Below, one piece after another: positions 9,401 to 20,015 of a stretch of DNA of 64,000 nucleotides (position 1 is the stretch's first letter; every line of letters begins with the position of its first letter). The notes below the pieces were generated by a model. It was not told the DNA's origin. It did not search any database and worked only from the letters and a program-made list of their open reading frames with translations. This stretch comes from Pararobbsia alpina_A (GTDB taxonomy: Bacteria; Pseudomonadota; Gammaproteobacteria; Burkholderiales; Burkholderiaceae), in the NCBI RefSeq assembly GCF_965118125.1, contig NZ_OZ221287.1, forward strand, positions 2,728,001-2,792,000, read 5' to 3'. Both the position numbers and the translations under genes were made by a program.

Positions 9401-10303
9401 TCAATCCCAATACGCCGCCTGCTGATACGTGTCCCGCAGCAAATCAACGAACAGCCGCACCCGCAACGGCAGATGCCGCCGCTCCGGAAACACCGCATGA
9501 ATGATGATCGGCGGCGCCGCAAACGCATCGAGCACCGTGACGAGGCGCCCTGCCGTCACATCACTACCGACCTCCCACCATGACCGCCAGGCAAGTCCGT
9601 GCCCGGCAATACACCACTCGCGCAGCACTGCACCGTCGGAACACTCCATCGCGCCCGACACCTTGATTGCCGTCGTTTCGCCATTCACCGAAAACGTCCA
9701 ACCACGCTGCTGATTCGAGCTGGATCCAAGCACCAGACAACGATGCGAAGCGAGTCCCTCGAGCGACAACGGCGTGCCGTGCTTCGCGAGATAGTCAGGC
9801 GAAGCGACGCACACGCGCCGGTTCTCACCGAGCCGCAATGAAACCAGGCTCGAATCCGCCAGCGCCCCGAGCCGCACGGCACAGTCAAACCCTTCATTGA
9901 CCAGATCGACGATCCGATCACTGAGATCCAGCGACACCGTCACATCCGGATGCGCATCCACAAACGCCGGCAACAACGGCGCAACATGCCGCCGCCCGAA
10001 CCCCGCCGGTGCCGAGATCCGCAAATGCCCCGTCGCCTTGACCCCGCCTGTCGACACACTCGCTTCGGCCCGATGCATTTCATTGAGGATGCGCTGGCAA
10101 TCCTCGAGGAACGCGGTGCCTTCGAACGTCAGCGTGATCCGCCGCGTCGTGCGGATCATGAGCTTGACCCCGAGTCTTTCCTCTAAAGCGTCAATCCGCC
10201 GCCCAACTATTGCAGGTGCCACACCCTCCGCCTGCGCCGCCGCGGAAAGGCTGCCCCGCGCGGCGACCGCCGCAAACGTCTCGATCTGTTTAAAACGATC
10301 CAC
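9401..10303 (-). CDS. LysR family transcriptional regulator
   Basis: A 300-residue regulator with a winged-helix N-terminus (FAAVAARGSLSAAAQAEGVAPAIVGRRIDALEERLGVKL) and a substrate-binding C-terminal domain. It starts with GTG at 10301-10303. It is divergent from aceB with 110 bp between the starts, so it may control aceB, its own gene, or both; that is inference from position. Closest in style are the CrgA/DmlR-like LysR proteins of Burkholderia. Confidence 0.92.
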   Translation of the reverse strand: MDRFKQIETFAAVAARGSLSAAAQAEGVAPAIVGRRIDALEERLGVKLMIRTTRRITLTFEGTAFLEDCQRILNEMHRAEASVSTGGVKATGHLRISAPAGFGRRHVAPLLPAFVDAHPDVTVSLDLSDRIVDLVNEGFDCAVRLGALADSSLVSLRLGENRRVCVASPDYLAKHGTPLSLEGLASHRCLVLGSSSNQQRGWTFSVNGETTAIKVSGAMECSDGAVLREWCIAGHGLAWRSWWEVGSDVTAGRLVTVLDAFAAPPIIIHAVFPERRHLPLRVRLFVDLLRDTYQQAAYWD

Positions 10304-10413
10304 GCTCGATTACCTATAAAAATGTCACGGATCAAATAACCAATTCGTACATTCTTAACCCAAAACATCATCAATACAATCGATGCATCTATCCATGACA
10401 GCAAGGACCGCAG
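10304..10413. promoter_or_regulatory. Divergent LysR/aceB promoter region
   Basis: This 110-bp AT-rich gap must hold both promoters. A plausible -10 for aceB is TACAAT at 10375-10380, with a weak -35 (TTCTTA) 17 bases upstream. AAGGA precedes the aceB start. Confidence 0.45.
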
Positions 10414-12027
<1,614 letters not shown>

Positions 12028-12081
12028 TTGAAGCTGAATGAAGTTGAAGGTCGGCCGCGTGAGCGCGGTCGACTCAAAACA

Positions 12082-12114
12082 AAATGGGTGACCTGCGTTC
12101 AAGGTCACCCATTT
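12082..12114. terminator. Bidirectional terminator
   Basis: A 13-bp stem AAATGGGTGACCT / AGGTCACCCATTT with a seven-base loop, followed by TCTCTTTTT on the plus strand. It separates aceB from the convergent gamma-glutamylcyclotransferase-like gene and has A/T-rich flanks suited to both directions. Confidence 0.85.
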
Positions 12115-12120
12115 CTCTTT

Positions 12121-12546
12121 TTACGCTGCGAGATCCCTTCTCGCCCGCGCATGACTGACCCAGTCACCGCCGTCGATGCGAGGCAATCCGTGGGCACTCG
12201 TGGCACGAATCGGGTAGTACAGGCACGAGACCTCGCGCCCGTCGACCTCGATCTCGCACGACTCGCGCATAAACAGGCATTCCTTGCCCGGCACGATCTC
12301 TTCGATATCGTCGAGGACAGGCAGCAAGGCCGGAACGATCTCATAGACCTCGCCGAGAACCGGCTCGGCCGACTCGTCACGCACCAGCCCCGGATACGCG
12401 CCGAAGTCATGCAAGGAACCGCGCAGAAACGACTCGCCGACGAGCCGCGGCATCTCGATACCGTGTCGCGCCGCGGCACGGTGAATGTCGTTCGACTCGC
12501 CCGCGCGCAGCGTGCCATAGACGAAAACGGTCAGCAGTTCGCCCAT
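12121..12546 (-). CDS. Gamma-glutamylcyclotransferase-like protein
   Basis: A 141-residue member of the GGCT/YtfP fold. The substrate-loop motif FVYGTLRAGESN lies at residues 8-19 and the catalytic-glutamate region LDDIEEIVPG near residue 80, as in the family. Members release 5-oxoproline from gamma-glutamyl compounds, but YtfP-type proteins often have no proven substrate. It is monocistronic between a terminator and a divergent AraC gene. Confidence 0.87.
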   Translation of the reverse strand: MGELLTVFVYGTLRAGESNDIHRAAARHGIEMPRLVGESFLRGSLHDFGAYPGLVRDESAEPVLGEVYEIVPALLPVLDDIEEIVPGKECLFMRESCEIEVDGREVSCLYYPIRATSAHGLPRIDGGDWVSHARARRDLAA

Positions 12547-12732
12547 CGACGGGTCCTTTCAGCAGATAAAACGGACAGAGAGATCGCGCGGCATTCCGGG
12601 CCGGATTTCGGGTGCCGGATCCTGGATGCCAACGCGGGCCGCATTTTATCCCCCATGAGCGAAACGCGTACCCACGAAAAGCGCGCACAACCGGGGATGT
12701 TGCCGTGCGGAGACAGCGTGTAGAGTGCAGTC

Positions 12733-13527
12733 ATGGACGCCGCAACTTTTACCCCTCATTTCGATATCCCCGAGCAATACGCCCCGGACGCCGTGCACCC
12801 CGTCCGAGTGCGTAGCCGGCCGATGGGCGTCGCTACCGTATTCGGGTTTCACCAGCATCCATGGGCGCAGGTGGCTTATACCTCCGAAGGCGTCATGCGC
12901 ATCGAGGTCGACGACACGACCTGGATCGTGCCGCCCTCCCGGGCGATCTGGATTCCGGCGTACGTCGTACACAACGCGCAAGTCATCGAGCCCGCGTACC
13001 TCCGCACGCTGTATGTGGACGTTTCGGTGATTCCGCCCAATTTGTCCGAATGCCGGGTCATTGAAGTTTCGCCGTTGCTGCGAGAACTCATCGTCGCGCT
13101 CGACGTCGACGACGATACGCTGTCGGCATCGCGCGAACAGTCGATCGTTCAGCTGATCCTCGACGAAATCGTGCGATCGGAATCGCTACCGCTCGGCGTG
13201 CCGCTGCCTGCGGACAAACGTCTGCGCGCTTTATGCGAAGCGATCATCGCCAACCCGAAAGCCGGCGACTCGCTCGAGCAACTCGCGCTCGACGTCGGAG
13301 CGAGCGTGCGCACGATTTCTCGTTTGTTTCGCAATGAACTCGGCAGCAGTTTTTCTGAATGGCGCCAACAAGCGGTACTCGCGCATGCGATTCCGTTGTT
13401 GAGCCAGGGCCAATCGTTATCGCAAGTCGCGAGCGAACTCGGATACACGAGTCAGAGTGCTTTTACAGCGATGTTTCGGCGCGCATTCGGTAAAAGCCCT
13501 CGCGAATTTTTTAAGGAAACCGCCTGA
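12733..13527 (+). CDS. AraC family transcriptional regulator with cupin sensor
   Basis: A 264-residue regulator. Residues 25-120 form a cupin-like domain (HQHPWAQVAYTSEGVMRI, PPSRAIWIPAYVVH). Residues 165-262 are the double helix-turn-helix AraC domain, with SVRTISRLFRNELGSSFSEW and the ELGYTSQSAFTAMFRRAFGKSP signature. Its stop overlaps the start of the next small gene (TGATG), so the two are co-translated. The ligand is unknown. Confidence 0.92.
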   Translation: MDAATFTPHFDIPEQYAPDAVHPVRVRSRPMGVATVFGFHQHPWAQVAYTSEGVMRIEVDDTTWIVPPSRAIWIPAYVVHNAQVIEPAYLRTLYVDVSVIPPNLSECRVIEVSPLLRELIVALDVDDDTLSASREQSIVQLILDEIVRSESLPLGVPLPADKRLRALCEAIIANPKAGDSLEQLALDVGASVRTISRLFRNELGSSFSEWRQQAVLAHAIPLLSQGQSLSQVASELGYTSQSAFTAMFRRAFGKSPREFFKETA

Positions 13528-13796
13528 TGCGTTCGACCAAAGCCATTCATGCCGTCGAGCGGCTCAAGAAGCGAACCGCGAATGACGGCTTTGCCGCCGT
13601 GAGTCTGCCCGGTGGGTTGTTCTACCTTATTGATCGAGCGGATACGCAGGGTGCGAAGTTGAGTCCGCCTTTGCCGCTCGAAGAGTTTGTCGTGTTCGTC
13701 GATGCGGTCTCGCCTGCGAAACCACGTAAAACGAGCAAGCTCGATCTCGCGTTCGAAGAGCAGATCCGTCGAAGCAAGGGGCATGGTGACGCGTAA
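13527..13796 (+). CDS. Small uncharacterised protein coupled to the AraC gene
   Basis: An 89-residue basic protein of unknown function. The segment GFAAVSLPGGLFYLIDRADTQGAKLSPPLPLEEF looks like a compact beta-rich domain. The C-terminal third is charged (KPRKTSKLDLAFEEQIRRSK). Its ATG overlaps the AraC stop, which argues that it is expressed. No signal peptide or membrane segment is present. The product could be a partner or a downstream effector of the regulator. Confidence 0.6.
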   Translation: MRSTKAIHAVERLKKRTANDGFAAVSLPGGLFYLIDRADTQGAKLSPPLPLEEFVVFVDAVSPAKPRKTSKLDLAFEEQIRRSKGHGDA

Positions 13797-13802
13797 GGCG
13801 CG

Positions 13803-13829
13803 TTAGACGAATTAGACGAGTTAGACGCG
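13803..13829. repeat. Three 9-bp tandem repeats
   Basis: TTAGACGAA, TTAGACGAG and TTAGACGCG follow each other without gaps just after the small gene. Their role is unknown; they may be a slippage product. Confidence 0.5.
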
Positions 13830-13838
13830 CAAAAGAAA

Positions 13839-13871
13839 AACGCCTTGTGAGCGCGTGGCTCGCAAGGCGTT
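13839..13871 (-). terminator. Terminator for the porin transcript
   Basis: Arms AACGCCTTGTGAGC and GCTCGCAAGGCGTT form a 14-bp stem (one wobble pair) around five bases. On the minus strand it is followed by TTTCTTTT, so it ends the porin transcript 168 bases past the stop. It may also stop the AraC operon from the other side. Confidence 0.8.
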
Positions 13872-14038
13872 TCCGATGCCGGGGATCTCGATATTGGCAA
13901 GTCGGTTACACGCTACCCGAAACGCCTTCACGGGGCGTTCTTCCCGTGGCGCTGTCCGCGTCTCCCGATGCCAGTGAGCGCCGCTTCGAGTTTCGCTCGC
14001 GCGGGTGCTCAGGCTTGCCGCGCGAAACTACCCGTTGC

Positions 14039-15202
14039 TTAGAACTTCGTCCGAATCCCCACTCGAGCCGACACCTGATTGTTCGTCGACGACGGCTGAC
14101 CCGGGAAGCCCGTGTAGATCGAAGCCGGCAACGGCTGCCCCGTCAACGGATCCGACGAGTACGCGCGCTGCCAGACACCCTGGAAGTACACGTCCGTGCG
14201 CTTGGACAGCGAGTAATCGGCCATGAAATTGACCTGGCCGTACTTCGGCACCGCATCGCCATACACAGCGTCCTGATGCACGCGCGTGTAGGTGTAGCCG
14301 GCGGCGAGCGTGGCAGCCGGCGTCAGCTGGTATTGCCCCCACAGTTCATAGTTGTCGAACCGCGCGGTCGCGCCGCCGATCGTGTCGTCGTAGCGCGAAT
14401 TCGTGTAGTCCGCACCGAGCAACGCCGGGCCGAACTGATACGTGCCGCCACCACCGATCACCTGCATATTCGACGGCGACGTGGCCGTATTGCCGAGCAG
14501 GCCAAAGAACGGATCGCCGCCAAACGACGACCAGTTGCCGTCGTTGAACTGCGCGACCGGGTTCTTCGCGTACAGATACGCGACGCCAAGATAAACCGGG
14601 CCGTTGGAGTAGCTCGCGCCCGCCGTGACCGTGCTGTCCTGACCGAAGCTGCCGGCGACTCCGCCGAACGCATACATGCCGCCGAACTGCAGACCGGAGA
14701 TACTCGGGCTCGTGTACTTGACCGCGTTATCGACGCGGAAGCCGTTGTCGCTGTTATCGATATCGCCCGCATGGGAGAACATCGCGCCCCAGTAGCCGTT
14801 CATCGTCGTCGGCTGAACAAAGTCGACGACCGAATCGTACTGGCGACCGAATGTCACCGTGCCCCAGTTTGCCGCGCTCAGGCCGATATAGGCCTGACGG
14901 CCGAACAAACGGGAATGTTGGAGGCTGCTGCCGCTATTGAGGTCGAAGCCGCTTTCGAGCTGGAAGATCGTCTTGAGTCCGCCGCCGAGATCTTCGCTGC
15001 CTTTAAGGCCCCAGCGACTGCCTTGAACGACGCCGCTTTGCATGGCCCAAAGTGTGTGGCCCTGTCCGTCGGAGCCGACCACATTGTTCACATACGTCAC
15101 ACCTTCATCGAGCACGCCGTACAGCGTCACGCTATTTTGCGCATACGCTGAGCCAGCGGCGGCGGCGAGCCCGATCGCTAGCGCAAGGAGCGACTTTTTC
15201 AT
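14039..15202 (-). CDS. Gram-negative general porin (OmpC/OpcP type)
   Basis: A 387-residue outer-membrane beta-barrel porin forming passive diffusion channels. The signal peptide (MKKSLLALAIGLAAAAGSAYA) is cleaved before QNSVTLYG. The body has alternating amphipathic strands with SRWGLKGSEDLGGGLKTIFQ and GLSAANWGTVTFGRQYD, as in Burkholderia porins. The last residue is Phe (RTKF), needed for barrel assembly. The start at 15202 follows GGAGG; the open frame extends 17 codons further upstream but lacks signal-peptide character. Confidence 0.95.
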   Translation of the reverse strand: MKKSLLALAIGLAAAAGSAYAQNSVTLYGVLDEGVTYVNNVVGSDGQGHTLWAMQSGVVQGSRWGLKGSEDLGGGLKTIFQLESGFDLNSGSSLQHSRLFGRQAYIGLSAANWGTVTFGRQYDSVVDFVQPTTMNGYWGAMFSHAGDIDNSDNGFRVDNAVKYTSPSISGLQFGGMYAFGGVAGSFGQDSTVTAGASYSNGPVYLGVAYLYAKNPVAQFNDGNWSSFGGDPFFGLLGNTATSPSNMQVIGGGGTYQFGPALLGADYTNSRYDDTIGGATARFDNYELWGQYQLTPAATLAAGYTYTRVHQDAVYGDAVPKYGQVNFMADYSLSKRTDVYFQGVWQRAYSSDPLTGQPLPASIYTGFPGQPSSTNNQVSARVGIRTKF

Positions 15203-15967
15203 GAAACCAACCTCCAAGTTATTCTGTTTTTCGCCATGCTCGCGCAGCCGCATTTCAACGCGCGATCGAGCGCACGCCTGATTGGTCTGACTGCTGCCTA
15301 CCCGTCCTGCCTCGGTTCAACCCGGCTACCCCGAAAACGTCCGAGTTGCACCCGCCACCGTCAGGCCCTTTTAAGTGCGGACCCTCCCCTACGACGCGAG
15401 CATGTCCATCGGCCGAAATGACACGCGGTTTACAGGTTGAAAACCGGTCGCCGTCGCGTGTTACCGACCTCTGGTGAACTGAATCGTAGGAGGCCTGATG
15501 AGCAGTAAGGATTAGGGTAAATACTAATTTCTTCGCTAAACGCGCATCGACGAACCGCGTGAGTACGAATGAACGCGCACTGTTTTCGGCAAGGCCCTGC
15601 CAGAAGCCCGTCTGGCAAGGTGCAACCGGTTAAGACACGCCCGTGGCGCATGTTTTTTGAGGCGTTTTGCTCGGGAGGGGTTGGGATTGGAGTGTTGCTT
15701 GGCGGGGACAGGGGTGGGCGTGACGGTTTGGTGATGGGATTTGCTCGTCGATGGAAGCGGCCGCCTCTGGCGCGCCGCGTCCTTTCCCGTCATCGACGCG
15801 CAAACAAAGGTGCGCGCAAGAATGGCATTGCTCGTAGCTCGGGATTCAGCCCGCCCTTCGCTATCTATCGTCGCCTTGAAACTGGCACTTGATGGTGAAA
15901 ATGCTCAGTCTCCATTCGGAACAAACCTGCCGATCGCGCTCACTGCTACTTCGTCACCACGCGATCG
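15203..15967. other. Gene-poor stretch between the porin and the AT-rich island
   Basis: About 765 bp with no credible gene. The first part should hold the porin promoter. From roughly 15640 to 15900 the sequence is G-rich and open in several frames, with peptide-like stretches but no start site or domain. It could be an interspersed repeat or the decayed end of an older gene; the sequence alone cannot decide. Base composition falls abruptly at about 15960. Confidence 0.4.
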
Positions 15968-16171
15968 CTATCGGTTACGCTTTCCAAAATAAAATCCAAC
16001 AATCAATCCGATAATTCCCGAATAAAGCGACCAATAAGTTTTTAGATGCTCCGTGTACTCCGCGGTCGGCTTCCCCGTTAAAACGGGCGCGATAACAACC
16101 AAAGAACTCGTAAAAACAAAACACCCGACAACCATCAAACTCATGATTGACGTAACCTTTTCCGTAGTCAT
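15968..16171 (-). CDS. Small two-helix membrane protein
   Basis: A 67-residue protein of unknown function with two predicted transmembrane helices (about residues 9-32 and 46-63), separated by a short loop containing TAEYTEHLKTYW and ending FGKRNR. It lies seven bases after the minus-strand lipoprotein gene, so the two are probably one transcript. Codon use is AT-rich like the rest of the island. Confidence 0.6.
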   Translation of the reverse strand: MTTEKVTSIMSLMVVGCFVFTSSLVVIAPVLTGKPTAEYTEHLKTYWSLYSGIIGLIVGFYFGKRNR

Positions 16172-16178
16172 GGCAAAA

Positions 16179-16679
16179 TCACCCCTTCTCGATTGACGTT
16201 TTTATGATTCGCTGTAGCCTTTCGAATTGCGGTTGCGCGACACCATACTCCTCGGCGTCCTGCCACGGCCAATAGCCATTGGGCCTTTCTTGATGCACGG
16301 CTTGCAAGCTCACTCGCGTCTTCGAATCACCGGACAACCTCTGCACTAGGATTGTTACCTTAAGATCACTTTCCCAATGCGAACCAAATGGCCAAATACC
16401 CTCGTAACGCCCCGAAAACAATAGGTCTGTACTTAACTCAGTATCGGATATCTGCGACACGACGAGCGACAGCGGCGCTGCCTCTAACGCAACCTTCACT
16501 CGAGCAACTATAAAATCAGGTGGTAGCGAGTACTGCGTTTGCCACGTACGTGTCTGATCACGAACGATAATTTGTTTATAGCTCACCGACCCACAACCGA
16601 ACATCGGTCCGGTTGCCAATACCAAAAGCATCAGAAGGCGTGAGAAGTAAATACTACGAGCAACCCAGGCACGTATCAC
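16179..16679 (-). CDS. Predicted lipoprotein of unknown function
   Basis: From a GTG at 16679 the product has 166 residues. It has a lipoprotein leader with hydrophobic core LLMLLVLATG and lipobox MFGC (C29). The mature part is about 138 residues, with aromatic-rich segments such as FSGRYEGIWPFGSHW and NGYWPWQDAEEYG. The frame is open to 16832, but that extension has no leader. I recognise no domain. It faces away from the plus-strand lipoprotein gene at 17086 and shares a 400-bp promoter region with it. Confidence 0.6.
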   Translation of the reverse strand: MIRAWVARSIYFSRLLMLLVLATGPMFGCGSVSYKQIIVRDQTRTWQTQYSLPPDFIVARVKVALEAAPLSLVVSQISDTELSTDLLFSGRYEGIWPFGSHWESDLKVTILVQRLSGDSKTRVSLQAVHQERPNGYWPWQDAEEYGVAQPQFERLQRIIKTSIEKG

Positions 16680-17085
16680 ACGCGCGGGACATACCCGTTC
16701 CCATGTCAATCTGATAATCGAAATTAGTTGGCAGTCCAACCTCATGCGGTCCACCTTCATACGCCCTAGTGTAAAGGTGGATGCACTTTGAACTCTCAAT
16801 TCAACGCCGTATGTGTGCCTCCGCACAGTCACGGGCAGTTATCCAAGGCTTTCAAATGGTCGATCGAAGTTTCACAACAATACAATTAGCCCGCAAACAA
16901 TTATCACCTCAAATTACTAATGCCCCAACTAACGCGCCGTCTCTTTCAGAAAATGCGTACGGACAAACCCCATCCGATCTTTTAGTGCTGGAATTGAAGG
17001 CATTGATGCTCTATCGTTGGTAACGAGAAGTCGATGCAAGCTCCAGCATTCACATTTCGTCTACCTTTCAAGCGAAAGTAATAAA

Positions 17086-17973
17086 ATGAATTCAATAAAA
17101 AAAACGGTGGTTGCACTTTCACTATCAACTTTTCTCGTCGGCTGCACAACAATTCCCAGCGGCAAGTTTTCTTCGTTCAGCGACAGCACTGCAGCAATCG
17201 ATGAGAGCGCTACCACGACCTTCCAACAGGTCCGCACGGGTGTTTTGCAGAACATGATCGTAAGTGCCCCAGAAGGACGCCTGACTCCAACGACATTTCA
17301 TCCCTCAATGAGCGTAAATAAAGAGGGAAAGGAAGTAGTGCCGATCTACGATTACATGGAAAAGCTTTCGAAAAGCTTTGACGTTGTTGACAGATACGCT
17401 AAAGCGCTGGTTGCATTGGCTGGAAGTGGGAGCACTGCAGACATTGACAAAGCTGCGACCTCGCTGGCCGCAAGTCTTAATACATTTAGCAAAACGGTTC
17501 CTAGCGTTACAACTGATGAAGGAAACGCAGCAGCTACACTTGCTGACGGGGTAGGCCAATGGGCCACTTACGCCAAGCGGAAGGAAGCCTTAATTCAGGT
17601 GCTCAAACTCGGACAGCCGGCGCTGGAACAGATAAGTGGAAGCATTAAGCGAGAAACGCCCAACTTCCTTCAATACATTGACGGACTTGAGTCCAATTAC
17701 CTTGCATATGCCAACGAAGCACGCAAAGAATTCACGCAATATACAGAGCAACGATTCAATTTCGACACTCAAACGGCGCAACAGCTAACCACATTTGATA
17801 ACATTCGTGTTGCAATAACCAAACTTCAGCAAGCAGCCGATAAGTTGCCAGCAGCAAATACCGATCTCCTTAACAGCGTTAATTCAGACGATTTGAGTAT
17901 TGCCAACTTGAAATCGTTCGTGCAGTCAGCCCAAGACTTAAAGTCGTTTTATACCTCACTTCCAACGAAATGA
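17086..17973 (+). CDS. Predicted alpha-helical lipoprotein
   Basis: A 295-residue protein starting with a lipoprotein signal (lipobox LVGC, C20). The mature chain is almost wholly helical with long heptad-like stretches, for example ALIQVLKLGQPALEQISGSI and LQQAADKLPAANTDLLNSV. It has no Cys after the lipobox. I do not recognise the family. Its length and all-helical make-up fit a periplasmic scaffold or helical-bundle protein. It is the first gene of a plus-strand run ending at 20606, 17 bases before the next gene. A sequence search may find distant relatives. Confidence 0.7.
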   Translation: MNSIKKTVVALSLSTFLVGCTTIPSGKFSSFSDSTAAIDESATTTFQQVRTGVLQNMIVSAPEGRLTPTTFHPSMSVNKEGKEVVPIYDYMEKLSKSFDVVDRYAKALVALAGSGSTADIDKAATSLAASLNTFSKTVPSVTTDEGNAAATLADGVGQWATYAKRKEALIQVLKLGQPALEQISGSIKRETPNFLQYIDGLESNYLAYANEARKEFTQYTEQRFNFDTQTAQQLTTFDNIRVAITKLQQAADKLPAANTDLLNSVNSDDLSIANLKSFVQSAQDLKSFYTSLPTK

Positions 17974-17990
17974 AATAAAAAGGCGCAACC

Positions 17991-18308
17991 ATGTCAGATA
18001 ATCATGAGGTGGCCGAAATGCTCACTGGCCTGGCCTCTCGCGTTAATAATCTAGCGACCGATACGACGGGATCGGATAGCCGAACCTTAACCACGCAACA
18101 GATTCAACTAACAAACCTTAGCAATCAAGCAATAGCATTGGATTTAGACAACGATGCAATTGAATACGACAACGCCGTGAGTGCGCTGACGGATGCAACA
18201 TCAACAGCAGACGATGCAACTCATGATGTCAATGAAATTGCAAGCGTAATCTCCGACGTAGGTAAAGTCATTGGCGTGGTAACGAAACTTCTTACTCTCG
18301 CCGCGTAA
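17991..18308 (+). CDS. Small acidic helical protein
   Basis: A 105-residue acidic protein with an N-terminal helical region rich in Thr, Asp and Asn, and a C-terminal amphipathic to hydrophobic helix (IASVISDVGKVIGVVTKLLTLAA). It carries no signal peptide. A ribosome-binding site AAAAGG precedes the ATG, and only 17 bases separate it from the lipoprotein gene. The hydrophobic C-terminus could insert in a membrane or dock on a helical partner such as the preceding lipoprotein. The function is unknown. Confidence 0.65.
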   Translation: MSDNHEVAEMLTGLASRVNNLATDTTGSDSRTLTTQQIQLTNLSNQAIALDLDNDAIEYDNAVSALTDATSTADDATHDVNEIASVISDVGKVIGVVTKLLTLAA

Positions 18309-18393
18309 CGAACTCGCCCACGGAATCATTAGGTTTCAACTACTGCCGCACGATTTCACATGAATTACATACGACTTGCATTTGAGGCACGCG

Positions 18394-18747
18394 ATGCTGA
18401 CACACACACAAGCCACACGTATCGTTTTTGACAGCTTAAAAAGACTTACCACGCGCTCCGTTGAAGACCCCTCTTTATCCTTAGAATCTCAAGGCGTCAC
18501 GTCTTCAGCAGAAGTGGAATCGTTTCTTCGAACCATCGTAACTGACCAGGCGATCGGCATTTCTAGCGAACGACATTACCTGGATCCTTCAGCATTATCG
18601 ACCATCACTGCAAAAGCGTCGATTCTTGATGTTGTCGAAACCGTTGAATTGGCGGCACGAAAACTTTGCTCGAACCCACTGACACCTCACCCTCAGACAT
18701 ATCCATATCCAGAAATATGTCCAAAATGCCCTTACCCTGTAAGGTGA
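18394..18747 (+). CDS. Small protein, possible acyl-carrier-like fold
   Basis: A 117-residue cytosolic protein. The start at 18394 is chosen because GAGG lies six bases upstream; a TTG six codons earlier is less likely. The helical pattern, with LESQGVTSSAEVESFL in the middle and ASILDVVETVELAARKL near the end, is loosely reminiscent of acyl-carrier-type four-helix domains. It lacks the DSL serine motif, so phosphopantetheine attachment is not expected. The tail is Pro/Tyr-rich and ends CPKCPYPVR. It overlaps the ribosome-binding site of the membrane-protein gene six bases downstream. The function is unknown. Confidence 0.65.
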   Translation: MLTHTQATRIVFDSLKRLTTRSVEDPSLSLESQGVTSSAEVESFLRTIVTDQAIGISSERHYLDPSALSTITAKASILDVVETVELAARKLCSNPLTPHPQTYPYPEICPKCPYPVR

Positions 18748-18753
18748 GTAACC

Positions 18754-19995
18754 ATGCTAGACTCGTTACTGACGAATCTGCAGCGTCTCATTTCAGCACA
18801 GTTTGTAGTATCGATCTTTTTTCCGATGCTTGCGTTTTGGGCATCCAATGGGTTAATGTGCTTTTTATTGAACAGAGTTTTTGCCGAATACGTCACATCA
18901 TTACTTGAAAATCCAAAACTCGCTTCGTCTTTATTTGTGATTGGGTGCGCGCTAGGTCTGGTTGCCATAGCCGCCTATATGTTTTCCGCTCTTATTCCGG
19001 CGCTTCAATCGATTCTCGAAGGCCGCTGGCCTCAGTGGTTAGCTGGTTTTTACACGCCTACGCAAGCCAGAAAATACGAATCTTTGCGAGATCGCATAAC
19101 AGAAGTAGACCGCCTCCGAGCTTGGTTTGAAACAAGACTTTCAACCAATCGGCCCCGCTGGAAGGAATGGCAGCACGCCTTGAGGGATTTCCGGACCGTC
19201 GGCATGAGGCACAATACAAACGCTTTTTCTGCTAACTCGGAAGGATTTCTTGCCGTTACAAAACTTGAAAAAGCATGGAGAAAAAATGCATGGGTCTCAA
19301 AAAACTTACTGGAAGAATGTTTTAATAAAATGATAGATGACTTGAGATTCAATAACGCCGATTTGCCGAATAACGATGGACTTTTTTTGCTCGATAGTAA
19401 ATACAACTCTTTATGGTCGATAATAGAGGATACCGTTCAATTCACTCACCTAGAAAGCATTCGCATTACAAATCAGATGCAATTTTGTTTCGGCGAGAGA
19501 ACATTTGCTCCTACTGCGATGGGCAATATTGCAAATACAATCTCCGCCTATGCAAATCAAAAATATAATATAAATATGGAGACATTTTGGCCGAAAATGC
19601 AACGCGCACTACAAAAGGACGTCAATTTTGGACCTGTGCTGACTGGATCTAAAATGCAACTTGACTTTCTAATTGCATGCTCGGTTTTGACAGGAATTTG
19701 GGGCATGATTTGGGTTATTATTTTGATTTGGATTGCTACTAATCCTATCGCCTTTTGCATCACCACAATAACGGCTGCACTCATGTCCTACGGCTGGTAC
19801 CGAGTTGCAGTGTCACACTATCGCTCTTTTGCCGCGATTATGCGTACAAGCATAGATCTTTTTCGGTTTGACCTTTTAGACGATCTGCATTTTGACCTAC
19901 CCTCGGACACCGACAGTGAGCGCGAACTTTGGAATACTTTACACAGAATTTCCGTGCTCGGCGAATCGATTAATGTTCCCTTAAAACACAAATAG
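18754..19995 (+). CDS. Four-helix membrane protein of unknown function
   Basis: A 413-residue inner-membrane protein. Two helices lie near the N-terminus (about 14-38 and 57-84) and two near 303-328 and 331-352, with a 215-residue soluble domain between. That domain carries APTAMGNIANTISAYANQKY at 252-271, followed by ETFWPKM. I associate this pattern with a scattered family of uncharacterised bacterial membrane proteins, from memory and unverified. The start follows AAGGTGAG. The gene is tightly linked to the small protein before it and the SAF protein after it. Confidence 0.75.
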   Translation: MLDSLLTNLQRLISAQFVVSIFFPMLAFWASNGLMCFLLNRVFAEYVTSLLENPKLASSLFVIGCALGLVAIAAYMFSALIPALQSILEGRWPQWLAGFYTPTQARKYESLRDRITEVDRLRAWFETRLSTNRPRWKEWQHALRDFRTVGMRHNTNAFSANSEGFLAVTKLEKAWRKNAWVSKNLLEECFNKMIDDLRFNNADLPNNDGLFLLDSKYNSLWSIIEDTVQFTHLESIRITNQMQFCFGERTFAPTAMGNIANTISAYANQKYNINMETFWPKMQRALQKDVNFGPVLTGSKMQLDFLIACSVLTGIWGMIWVIILIWIATNPIAFCITTITAALMSYGWYRVAVSHYRSFAAIMRTSIDLFRFDLLDDLHFDLPSDTDSERELWNTLHRISVLGESINVPLKHK

Positions 19996-20015
19996 CTCTT
20001 TATCTAACACATCAA

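Noticed and set aside
13847..15151. 434-codon open frame on the plus strand
   Set aside because: It is antisense to the porin, very Arg-rich and without any recognisable feature.
15569..15992. Overlapping open frames at the island edge
   Set aside because: Low-complexity Arg/Gly products with no start site; more likely repeat or non-coding DNA.
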